Shown here: positions 33,735 to 45,982 of the stretch, piece by piece
How the letters are laid out: every line of letters begins with the position of its first letter
Numbering within the stretch: position 1 is the first letter of the stretch
Assembly (NCBI GenBank): GCA_914767715.1
Contig: OU612065.1
Span: 2,728,001 to 2,792,000 of the forward strand
Direction: 5' to 3'
DNA length: 64,000 nucleotides
Source: Membranipora membranacea
Taxonomy: Eukaryota > Bryozoa > Gymnolaemata > Cheilostomatida > Membraniporidae
Notes under the pieces: generated by a model
The model's database searches: none
Told to the model about the DNA's origin: nothing
Seen by the model: the letters and a program-made list of their open reading frames with translations, nothing else
Position numbers and translations under genes: made by a program

Positions 33735-34904
33735 GACCTATGGATCAATAAGTTGGATGAAAACAGAAGCATTGATTGAGTATTCACATCATTATTATTA
33801 ATTGCCATTCAATAAACAAACTTAAGTGCAGTCTATTCATCATTTTAGGTATAAAATTTCCTCACCTGTGAGCATTCTTCCTGGTATGACCAAGAAGTCT
33901 CCTGATCTGACTGACACTGGACTGACAGTGTAAGTAGTGAGTGTGATTTTGCAAGATTTATTTATTATACAACACTATAAACTATGCATGCATAATGATC
34001 AATTTTGCTGCAGTGTTCTTTATGTTTTATTGCTTAGAAATTTTGGGAAATCATAATGATATAGAGGGACACCATGTTGTCCTATGTTAGTTTACAATCA
34101 ATGTCATGGAAAATATAAATATTAAAGTTTCTGCAATCCAATTATTAAAATTCAGCTGAGACTCAACTGCAAAGAGTCTATAATTGGGCTGCTAAAATTC
34201 AACCTTTGATCGGCATTGGTATATAACAAACAAAAGGTTACTAAGCAAGGATCAATGAAGGTCACCCATATGAACCAATGACCAAGTAGACTAAGTAAAA
34301 ATAGACCTGGGCTTCGAAGAAAATGTATGGCACTCAAACCTGAAACTCCCGCTGAAACACTTTCTAAGTGGAGACAACTTTATCAGGAGTTCCATGTGAG
34401 CTCATGGATAGTAGTAAATACAAAGTAAAGAAAGCATGTGAAATACTTAGCTACTAATATCCATATAAGGGAAGGCCCTGAGTACTTGGCCAATCTCCCT
34501 AGCAAGCCCATGATGGGAGTTGCGAGCACTTTACTGTCCCATTTAATCAGTGCAAAATCAATTTTTAGATTCAGATTGAAATGAAGAGTGATTGAATGAT
34601 TGATTGTTGTTCTAATCTGTTCAAGGACTTAGAGTTGTCTCTAACTCCTTGTTCTGTTGTAGTAGAAAGTAGTAGTAAGTAGTAGAAGTGAAGGTAGGTG
34701 CTTCTACTAGACTAGAAAGTAGATGGTAGTGTTATTTATTATAATCATGGGTGGGACCACCATAGATAGACTCTAGAGGAAGTTTTGATAAAAAGGTAAC
34801 CTCAGTCAGTCACAATGTCACTCTTTCTCTACTTCTTATGAGTAATCGCCAACTTCAATTTTTGAAGGTATTAGGCAATATGGCAAGCCATCGTCCATTA
34901 TTCT

Positions 34905-35045
34905 ATTCCAGGTCGGCTAGGGTTAATGGCCCGCGACAGCCAAATCAGGTAGTACTAGACAAACAGTGGCACCCGGTGGGGCTCGAACTCAGGAACTAAT
35001 GATCCTGAGTCCAACGCCTCTGACACTGAGCTATCCCTGATCCCC
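34905..35045 (-). mobile_element. tRNA-derived SINE-like repeat
   Basis: On the minus strand the sequence starts GGGATCAGGGATAGCTCAGT and contains GAGTTCGAGCC, close to pol III A and B boxes at tRNA spacing. The anticodon arm is not that of a functional tRNA. An unrelated body follows. Confidence 0.55.
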
Positions 35046-37206
35046 CTTCATTCATCATCACATTGCTGCACCAAGCTGTGGGGTGGAAGGGACTTTGCAA
35101 AAGTGCACAGCAGTGCCTCTCTCTGTAATCTACTCAAAAACATGGATCTCTGGCCAAGTATGTATGTATTGTTTGACTCCCAAAGCCAAGGCTCCGGCCC
35201 AAGGGGAGGAAGTAAAACATATCCAGAGGCCTAGGATTATGAGAAGACCTGTGGCCTGGCTGCTGGGGCTTACAAGAATCATCATGTCATCAGATTATCT
35301 AATAAATGACATTGATTGAGATGGTGCAACACAACGCCATGAGATTCAGATCAACCCTCAATGGGAGGGGTAGTGTGACAGCAGCTCGTGAGAAGTTAGA
35401 ACTAGAAACCCTAATATATAGACGAACAAAAAAAGACAATTGCATCGCCTTCTGTCCCATGAGGAAAAACACGAATTGCTTACGAAGAACTTACAAACGA
35501 TAGACCGACTAACGCTGCAATCACCAGAGCAGTATCTTGGGGAGATCCTCCAACAATTTATGCTAAGAAATCACTGCACTATAACAGTTTCTTACCAAAG
35601 ACAGTTCGTGAAACCAAAGTCAGACTAGAGATACAGTGATGAACTCTTAACTCATAGTACCACATGCAAAATAGTCGCAAGACAACAGATTTGAATAGCA
35701 TGCTGGCTAAGGATTGAAATTATTGAGGCATACCGCTTACGCTATGTTTTCTAGTACGTGCTAAAGAAGTGGTAAGAGAGGTAACTGTAACAACAGTGAT
35801 CTACTTTGTCTGTATCAACCCCTGTCATTTGATGGGTCAAAATCACTTACCGATTCGCGCCTAGCTGAGTGAGCGAGACCTGCCACGACAGAAAATTTGT
35901 CTAATTGAAATTGCAAGTGTCAAAGATCAACATTATTGAGCGAAACAATCACGATCGCTCGTTCTTGTAGAAACCCAGCCCCTCCCCCGGTCAATGCCTA
36001 CCGTGACTTGGATACTCCACACATGGGCAAAGGACAGCTATGTCCAGTTAATGTTAACCACCAAGTTCTTCTAAAGAGGTATTGTTAGCTTGATACCAAA
36101 AGTCATTCTTCATAGTCTAGCTAAGGGTGGTATAAACTTACGGGTATGCGAGCAACTTGGCTTGTTGAGAAGCTCCTTGTAGCCCTTCAAGTATTGTTTG
36201 CACTTCCGATGATCTTATAACGCTTCATCAATTTGAGGTATGACTGCAATCTCATTAAGGTATTAAGTTTTGTCAACGAATTGAGGTCGAGTGCTCCTTG
36301 GGTTGATATGGTGTAGTGTAACTGATTTCATGGAAAAGTGGAAGCTTCTCTAGTAGGGAAGTTGATCTGGCTAGGTTAAGAGGTAGGCTCCTCTTGCAGC
36401 AAGTTCTTCACCCTTATCAAAACTTAGTAGATTTTTGAAGATGACTGCGAATTCTAATCCTTGACATACTCTAGATTTGTCATGGGCTTCCCAACTGCTT
36501 CATAATTTGTATTTATCATGACTGATGTGTGTTTTGGCCAAACTTTTTCAGTAGTGTTGGATGAAACCGTATTAGGTGACAATTTGCAATGGAGTAGCTA
36601 AAACAATCAAGAGTACTGAATATATCATAGCGAAACATGGCCCAGTACGACAAACTGTTATTTTGAGAGCAAACCAATCTAATCAATCTCCCAATTGTCT
36701 GAGAGGTGCTGCCAGAAAGTCAGTCTTATTTGGACGAAAATATCCATTTGCATGCATATTTATTTAGAGGTGTGACTCGACTACCCAATCTAAATTTTCT
36801 AATAGCACCAGATATGAAGGATAGAGGGATAGTTTTTGTTATTGGAAATACCTTGACCTGTCACAGATCAATCTATTTGTATTTTTAAACTCAGGGATGC
36901 ACTGGGTTATTTCATACCCGACTTAGGCAATTAAAGTATCAGTAGAACATTTTTTTTGTAATGACTTTCGGGTTCCTCTTGCCACTTTTTGAGTTCTGTC
37001 ATATTCGTCATGGTGATTCCTGATCTGAGTATCTTCAGGAGTCCCTTCGCTATGTCCATGAAGCCTACCTCTTCAATTCATGATTGTTTTGCTCAAGGAA
37101 GCCTAATTATTCATTATTTTTGCTGATCAATACTGCCGTATAATCCAAATTAGTGGAAAACCATCAGCATAATCCTGTGGCACTCTCCTTTTATTCACAT
37201 TCAGTG

Positions 37207-40200
37207 ATGGAAACGACCAAAGGAAACGTTGTACCATTGGAGGAGTCACCTATCAAAGTAAGAATGAAAGCTATGGGCGTTTCGGAGCAGGATGAAACTG
37301 CAAAGTCAGATATTAATGAGGTGAGAAAATTTAATCAAAGTGATGCAACAAATCTGGCTGTCTCTCATTTCAACTCCATCACCACATATTTGGTTATTTC
37401 TTGTAGTTTTGTATGTATACATAGAGTCCGTTCTGATTGCGACTGTGACACAATATAAATGTTTTCTTCCAAAGAATCTTATTTGTATGGATGACATTAT
37501 ACAATAATATTTTATATCCGCAGATGCCACCACCACCCCCACCTGCTGCTACAGTGAAACCTGTCCAGGCAGATACACAATTCCCAGTACAAATGCAATT
37601 ATCTGTTGGAGAATATTTGAAGAAGACTAAACCATCCAAGTACATCATAGGAGACTTAATATGGGCTAAAATGACAGGGCATCCATGGTGGCCATGTATG
37701 GTTACTGAAGATCCATTACTCAAAGTATTCACAAAATTCTCAGGTAGGTTGTGACTAGTTGGACTGGTGAATCCCATTCAGTCTTGCTAGTTAAATATTC
37801 CTAATTTTTAATAGCCTGTTGATCTAAGAGACCTTGCCAAACACCTGCACATTATGTTTGCAGGTAAAGGACAGCGGACATACCACTGTCAGTTTTTTGG
37901 TAGTGAGGCAGAGCGAGGCTGGGTGAACGAGTCTGCCACACTAAGGTTTGAAGGTCGAGAAGCTTTCCGCAGGTTTGTCGATGCCACCATAAACTCTGCT
38001 GGTACTAAGGCTCAGCGAAAACAGCTCTGTCAAAAATATGAGGTAATTTGTTTGAATATTTGCTCTATTACATTCAAATCATCTCGACTTGGATAAGCTG
38101 TAATAGATTATGCATTCTGTGTATTATTTGGTTGATTAAAATCAGATGACATATCACACGCCACATCCCGAAGCATGGGCGGCGAAATACTAGTTGCCTT
38201 GCTAGGCTGCAATATCTGCGCCCATTTGCTCTCAGTTTGCAGGCAGGTCGGAGCACACCTGGAGGTCCAACCAATCCCCAGCAGTCAGTAGACTTCAGTG
38301 GGATTCGAACCCACGACCTTCAACATTTGCATGCTGAAGGGACGGCGCTCTAACCAACTGAGCTACCTCCTACTACTGTCTTTGGTTAGAAGGATATATT
38401 GCTCTTCACATGTGCATTACTGGAATGCATTACTTTGACTGATAACAGATAAAGGCAGGCAGAAGACAGGCTTGGGATCTGTCATCTATGGCTGCTGACC
38501 AGGCTCTACTCTCAGACATCGAGGAGAGAAAGCAGCTTTATACATTTAAATATCACGACCTACCTGAGGACCAGTCGCCAATACCTAAATCCACTATTAC
38601 ATCAGAGCCTGCTAGCATCGCTCCACCACCTCCTCCCCAACAGAAGAGCAAACCACCTCCCAAACGTAAACAGCCTTCAGCTACAGAAAAAGGAGGGAAA
38701 AAACCCAAAGTGACTGCCCCTAAAACATCCAAGAAAGTTGTCTCACAGAAAATACCAAAATACACTGAGGTGAAAGCTTCACCATCTCTAAGTGCAGAGA
38801 AACCAAAGTCAGATCATGTCGCTGATCCATTTGCATTCGATGAGCCTGGTAAGGTTTCATTATTCTCATTTAATAATACCATCATTACATAATTTGATGT
38901 TTGAGTTATATAAGCATTGTAGAGATTATACCGTCAGATATACATTTAGCTGATCCCGAACATGCATCTTCAATCAAAGTCAAGAGACAACTTCTGTGCA
39001 GACCAAGTTTCTGTGATGTTTGCGCTGACTGGATTCGATATTGTGTTCATATATAGACTTGTTCGTACTATTTCATTATAGATATTATGTCCCCGCCGCC
39101 AAGTATGATGAACACACCTCCTAAATTACCAAAGCCATCATCTCTACTCCCTCCTCTCAATGTCCTCCCTCCCAGTGCAACCCCGTTATCACCCACCACT
39201 GTTAAACGAGCCCGAAATACATCATCATCCTCAATCGGCTCATCTAAGTCAAATAAATCCAGCATTACCTCTGTCAAGTCTGCTGCTGTGAAGGAACGTA
39301 GAAAGTCATCCACTACTACACCGCCAACCCCGAAACAAAAGAAAGCCAAGGTCAGTTCCTCTATCCTTGATATACAAACCAGACTAAAACATTATGGTCG
39401 AATCTAATATAGCAGGCATTTAAGACTGAATGATCAAATGAGTCTGATCTTATATTATTTGCTTCAGGTTGGTGAAAGTGCACCCAGCCCGACAGTATTT
39501 GAGATTTATCGTCTCACTACTACTAGTAATGTCAAAAGGGAGAATATATGTGACATATGTGAGAAAGGAGTAGGCACTAATGTTGACCTTGGAGAGATAG
39601 TGCAGTGTAACGGACCTTGTCTGCAGCATTTCCATACCGCCTGTGCCATGGTAGCATCTAAAGATACATTCAAGTGTCACTCTTGTCTCACAGGTATGCG
39701 TAGCCATCCCTAGAAAAATATTTATATATAATATAATTTTAGCTTCTCTTTGTTCGTATACATGAGTAAGCAAGTGTCAAATTTACCATAATAGTTTTTC
39801 CGCCGTTTTTCACGAATTCAAGGTCATCCTCAATGATAATTCAGTACTGTTAGTTGACCTGTTTTCATGTTGAGATTGTTATGTTTAGGTAATCACAAGT
39901 GTCACGTATGTCAGGAGGTATCAGGCACTGTACAGAGGTGTTCACACAGGGATTGTGGTAGGTTCTATCACACAGAATGTATATCTCGACACCCACTAGC
40001 GGTGATGGAGGATAGTAAGCTGACATGTCCTCTGCATGTTTGCGCCTCATGTGCTCGAGGTGATCCAAACAATGAGAAAGCTGCTGTAGGTAAGTCTCTT
40101 ATTTCACTATAACCTTCTGACATATTCTTTGGGCATATGATGCTGATATTATGTGAATCATCTATATATGCTTGATATATAAATAAATATGCCTATAGGT

Positions 40201-43200
40201 TATCATGTAGCATTATTCAGCATTGCTAAAATCTACCATAAGCAGTACAGGTTGGAGCTTGACGCTCTTTGTTTGGATCATCGATTGCTGCATTAGTTCC
40301 ATGGAATTTCTTTCAATTTTTTAGGAAAGCTGTATAAGTGTATCCGATGTCCATCAGCGTATCACACAGGGGATATGTGTGTCGCCGCTGGTAGTAGATA
40401 TGTTGCAGGACATCACATAGTGTGCAGTGATCACTTCAAGCGTGATAAGAAAAATATAACTCATTCTCATATCAATACAAACTGGTGCTTTGTGTGCAGT
40501 TTGGGTGAGTATGACTTAATGTTATCTTCCTTCATATCACATATTCACTGTGCAGTTCTACCAAGGAGTAACAGCCTTGATTCTACATAAAGGCTTGACA
40601 AGCTATTTTCTTCACAATCTACAGCATGGAGTAGTCACAAAGGTTTTAACTTTAGACGGACAAGACAAAATAAATATTTAGTTGAAGTTAAGACCTCCCA
40701 GTTGTTGTGTGTTATGTCTGCAGTATGCTGTAGTTTATAATCTGCACACTTTGTTGACAGGTGGATCTCTTGTCTGCTGTGAGACGTGTCCAGCGACCTT
40801 CCACACAGAGTGTCTATCTGAGTCTGAACGTCCCGCCACATCGGGCTCCTCAGTATGGCACTGTAACGACTGCCGACATGGCATCAGACCGAGATATGGT
40901 GATATTGTCTGGGTCAAACTTGGTGCATACAGGTATGAGTGAAGCCTATTACAATATCTAATTTTTTATGCTTTGATAAGGAACTATACCTGAACCTTTG
41001 CTAGAGTTTAAAGCACGGAGGGTGATTAGAATAATCTATTTTAGTTGCAAACGAGGATTCATTTCATTTACACCTATCTGATGAATGCATAGCTATGGTA
41101 GCTGTATCTCTACAATTGTGCTCTGTTGTTTAATCCTCTGTAGTATTTCATATCCCTCTAAGAAGGATATACTTAAATACCTCCTATGTCTGCAGGTGGT
41201 GGCCTAGTGAGATCTGTCACCCTGAGCATGTACCACTGAACCTACAGCAGAGATCTCACGCCCTCGGAGAGTTTGCTGTTCACTTCTTAGGCTCTAATGA
41301 TTATTACTGGATGCACAGAGGTCGAGTATTCCCATATCAGGAGGGTGACAAGGGCAGTAAAGAGTCTATAGGGCAGAAAAATCTCAATAAATCATATAAA
41401 CTCGGTAAGCTAGTCTCAGCATGAAACATGAGAGTAAATACATGTTATGTTCAAAGGTTCTCGATCCTTATATATAATAATTGTCTTTAGATAATATGAT
41501 TTTTTATTTAAATGAAGTTTGGTGCCAATATGCGATTGTGGGGCGATATAATGATCCATATTAACTAACTTGTTGTGTTGCAGCTCTGCAAGAGGCAGCA
41601 GAGGGCTATACACAGCTAGAACTTATCCGGCAAAACAAGGATGAAAAAATAGCCAAGTTGTGTGACAGTAAACCAAGAAAGTACAAATATATCAAGGTAA
41701 GCATACATACTCACTGCGTGTTACTTCACTTCGGCAATACTGTCTTGTTGGTCACCTTTTAAAGCAGGTATAGTTTTGTATCGTCATCAACAATGGTCTC
41801 GTTTGCATATACGCATACACTGATATTGGCAACTATCTACTTCAGATCAGAGTTGTTGTACATTGTCAGTATCAGTAACTTTGTGGTTCGTAGGTGAAAC
41901 AGAATAAAAGGACATTATTTTTATCTTTTTACAGGTGAATTTACCTATACCACCTGTAACCCTGAACAAAACAGATAAAGAACAGATACCGGTGTGTGAA
42001 TGCAGCCTTAATATGGAGAACCCATGTGGTGATAATGATGTAAGGATGACTTGTATATAATGAGATAAACATAAAGCCTGTTTTGTACCAGCCATCAGGA
42101 ATGATAATAATGATCATAATTACAATTACAATGAACCCCCCTCTAATTAGTACGACTAGTTCTTATGTGGTTTATGTAGCGCAATACTACTACATTTAAT
42201 CCATGAAAAGGTAGACAATTAGGCTGCATTTACACTGCAGAATTTTGGTCAGACTCTCCCGTCAGAGTATTTGGACGGATTTTTTCTTTTATATGAAAAA
42301 ATAAGCTGATGGGAAAATCTGAAGGAGAAATCTTACAGGAAAATATTCAGTGTAAATGCAGCTTTAGCAGGTTATCTTTGTAATGTTACCAAATGGCTAA
42401 TTGTGTTTGTTGTAGATTTGCCTGAATAGAATGCTGTACTATGAATGTCACCCATCTACATGCCCGGCTGGTAATAAATGTCAGAATCAAAGGTTTCAGA
42501 GAAGGCAATACCCTAAGCAAGAACCACTTAGAACTGGAGATGCCAGAGGCTGGGGTCTCAAGGCAAAAGTTGATATTAAAAGGGTAAGTAGTGAATGTCG
42601 TTATGTCATGTCATGACTCATATATATCTCAATTTCAGCTTATCAAAATTTTTAACAACTTCAGTTGAATAATATGGGTAATATGTTCTTCAACATATAA
42701 ATGGGAACTAATACGTTTTTGATTAAACATGTTTTCTTAGACCTAAAATCTCTGGATTTGAGCCTTGGTCCTTATTATTGTTTCAGCTCACATATTTATT
42801 GCTCAGCCATTTGTTAACTTATAATAAAAAATGCCTAAATGCAATATTCACACAAACATTCCTTGAGCTAGGAGCTCTTGTATATATATCCACATCATGT
42901 AGATGTGGGCTGAAGAGCGGAGGTTTCTTTCCTAGCTAGATTTTGGGGAGATGTGTCATCCATGCCATTTTTGTATTTTCAATATATTTATATTATTTAT
43001 TTATTCCGGTAGTGCATAAGCACAGGGACTTTATTCTAGCATCAAAGATAAAAATCATTAAAGGGATATTGCTGATTGAATAAGTTATAAAAGTATGTGT
43101 TTGAACTGTAAGGACACAAAGTTTCAAAATACAGAGACCACGCAGAATGACACTAATCTCACCATTTTTATGCAGGGTGATTTTGTGAATGAGTATGTGG

Positions 43201-45641
43201 GAGAGATTATTACAGTTGACGAATGTAAACGAAGAATAGAGAAATACCATGCAGATAACTTTAGCACATTTTACATGCTTAAACTCGACAGCAACAGGTA
43301 CACACATTTTCAAGTGTTAAAACCTTTATCTGCCGCATTACACAGAGTTATGTGAATAATGTTCAGCCCTCATCATGTTTGTCCTAGCTTACCTAATGTG
43401 TCATTCTATGGTTGCTTAATTAACAAGTTATAACAAGTTGAATCTTTAACCTGTCTACTCCATGTATCGTTTGCCCACACAGGGTACTGGACGCGGGTCC
43501 CAAAGGTAACCTGGCAAGGTTCGCTAACCACAGCTGTGAGCCTAATATGAACACACAGAAGTGGTTTGTCAATGGTAACTGGAGAGTGGGCCTGTTCGCT
43601 GTACAGGACATACCTAAAGGTAAGTCTGCCCCTTCAAATAACTCGGAAAATATAAAAACTGGATTTAACTGCATGCTGCTATTGCTAACTGGATTGGAGG
43701 GTTCAATGACAAACTTGTTGTGATGTACAGTTATTTGACATTGATATCATGTACAGCCATGAGAGCACCTGTTGTGTTGATGTTGTAGGTGCTGAGCTGA
43801 CATTTAACTATAATCTGGTGAGTGTGGGAGAGAAGAAGTTAGAGTGTCTGTGTAACGCTCCGTCCTGCTCTGGTTATATCGGGGAACGCACAGTCAAGGT
43901 ATGGTGTAACATGGCGTGTCATTCAATAGTGAGAACAGTTGAGTATTAAATTTGTCATTAGACCAAAGGCAATTACTATAGATATTCAGATATTTGGACA
44001 GCAGTCGAGTATTAAATTTCTTCATGACCATTAATAACACCTATTAACATTCTTCAATGTGGCAGTCAAAATATCTACCTATTACCTAGGTAATGAGCTA
44101 ACACACAACTTTAGACTATGGAATTCAGAATAAAATGACTCATATACTGATGAAAGTTGTTTTTCTTTTTTGGTCCTCAAAGTTTAACAAGCTTGTTCAT
44201 TGGCTACCGATGTGTTAGAATTGGAGTAGACAGTTATATTCTCTCTACGTTTAACAGCCGAGTTTACCTGATAAAACCAACAAGCCAAAGAAGACTAAGA
44301 AGAGACAACCCAAGAAGCTGAAGCATGATGATTATTGCTTTAGATGTATGGATGGAGGAGAGCTTCTCATGTGTGATAGAGGAAAGTGCTTCAAAGCTTA
44401 TCATCTACACTGTCTAAATCTGGAGAAAGCCCCGTATGGTATGTAGATAGAATCATACATGTAGTAAGTCATTCCCTACAATAAATGTACACTGATGGAA
44501 TTTTCTTACTTTTGAGGAATGATATTATAAATTTGGGTGTCAAGCACCCGGTGACTGAGAGGTCTGATCTTCTGGACTCCATCAGATCAAGGCTGAACAC
44601 TATCACCGTGGCACAAACTAACGAAACAAGTTTCATCACCTTAGGACCTATATCACTTACTGTCATATCACTTGTGTTTTTATAAGCAAAGGAAAGTTGA
44701 TGGATTAAAACAGATATTCAACTTCGGAATGCTTAATTGTTATAGGTTGTTTTATTGGGTAAACGAACCCTAGAACAAGTCCTGTCTTCATTTGATTTCT
44801 TTAAATTGAATATAAATGAGGGATCAGGCCAACAATAAGAGTCGGGGAAAAAAGGTGAAAATAATTTAAATAACAATAAGTATTTGACCTAAGTATAAAT
44901 CTCCTGTTAAAATAGCTCCCATATTTTCACACTTATGTATGCAAACTTGTTCTTGCTGTGACATGCAGATATTTATAAAGGTGCATGCCGTGCTGTTTTG
45001 GTCATCATACACATCCCGTCACACCACTGTTATCCAAATCATCCACCGTTAAAAGGTTTAATACTTGAAGACATGCATCGAAAAATAGCCAGTCCGGCCG
45101 TACAGACCAAACCAAATCGGGCCGTGTATAAACATTACATGAAAATTTATACGTATAGGTACTCATTTAGTTGTATGTAAAACGTAATATCATAGGTTTA
45201 TCAATATTGTACAATTATTATGATATTCAGGGTAAGATTTAATACTAGCTTTAAGTTGCCTACTCCTTGAACTTGGGGTTCAGAGAGAGAACAACTAACA
45301 ATTGAGTCAAATTTTATTATGTTATTACAGGAAAATGGGATTGCCCCTGGCACCACTGTGATATATGCGGCAAAGCAGCTACTAAATTATGTACAATGTG
45401 TCCTAACTCATTCTGCAATCAGCACTACGCAGACAATATTCAGACTGTACAGGGTTTTGTATTCTGTATGGCACATACTTCGGCAGAGATGGTTGAGGTA
45501 GCCTCTAAAAAAGCCCAACCCAGCTCGGAACCATCCACACCAATGTCATCTGAAGGTTCTATAGGCACAGAATCATCTGCAGGCGCAGACCCAGCTAGTT
45601 TTATGAGAAGTCTTGCTTCCGCAGCAGCAGACAAAATTTGA
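37207..45641 (+). CDS. NSD: NSD-family histone H3K36 methyltransferase
   Basis: Chromatin enzyme that methylates H3 Lys36. Exons: 37207-37320, 37524-37743, 37864-38042, 38449-38848, 39082-39350, 39468-39693, 39889-40089, 40325-40504, 40761-40932, 41196-41404, 41584-41696, 41935-42039, 42416-42583, 43176-43297, 43483-43619, 43789-43898, 44258-44438, 45331-45641, all in phase; about 1138 residues. Domains in order: PWWP1 ([15 protein letters not shown], near 80-165), Pro/Lys-rich linker, PHD cluster ([37 protein letters not shown]), PWWP2 ([16 protein letters not shown]), AWS Cys cluster (CECS), SET with [10 protein letters not shown] and [10 protein letters not shown], post-SET ([15 protein letters not shown]), final PHD-C5HCH ([16 protein letters not shown]). 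This order is diagnostic of NSD1/2/3. It is shorter than vertebrate members, and no HMG box was seen. Confidence 0.96.
38150..38370 (-). mobile_element. tRNA-derived SINE-like repeat in an NSD intron
   Basis: The minus-strand head GGAGGTAGCTCAGTTGG matches a pol III A box and GGTTCGAATCC a perfect B box. The region between them folds into a 10-bp stem (CCTTCAGCAT with ATGTTGAAGG) instead of a proper anticodon arm, so this is a tRNA-like repeat head, not a tRNA gene. A body of about 130 nt follows. Confidence 0.65.
42223..42362. mobile_element. Short MITE-like element in an NSD intron
   Basis: Perfect 15-bp terminal inverted repeats (GCTGCATTTACACTG and its reverse complement) enclose about 110 nt without coding capacity. 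No clean target duplication could be assigned. Confidence 0.55.
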
Positions 45642-45982
45642 ATCGATGCTTTCGATGACAGACCCTGATATACGCAAAAGTATAATGTTGTGTGACAAAT
45701 AGACACAGCTGCAAATGTCCATAGTTCTGACACTAATTGTGTTTCAATATACAAATCCTGAGAAGAGACAAGTTTCCCCTGCCATTTGAATAAGTTTTCC
45801 ACTGAAATCTCTTTTGAGAGCCGTTATATATATATATATTTAGTAAGCAATTCTTTTTTATTGTGATTTATAAGAAAAGTTTTACAGCTCAATCAAAATG
45901 TCATGAAATGAAGGAAATGAAACTTCCCATCACATTTAGATTTCACTTATGGTGAAGATCAGGCATTGTTTATGGTATTAAT

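Larger units (their letters stand above)
33240..37206. other. Divergent intergenic region between LETM1 and NSD
   Basis: Holds the 5' flanks of both genes, an imperfect hairpin (33675-33734), a SINE-like repeat (34905-35045) and an AGTAGT-rich patch near 34.66 kb. An acceptor CATTCAG just before 37203 suggests an untranslated first NSD exon upstream. The remaining open frames resemble no known protein. Confidence 0.4.

Noticed and set aside
38291..38370. tRNA gene on the minus strand
   Set aside because: A and B boxes are fine, but the anticodon arm is replaced by a long stem and the head continues into a repeat-like body.
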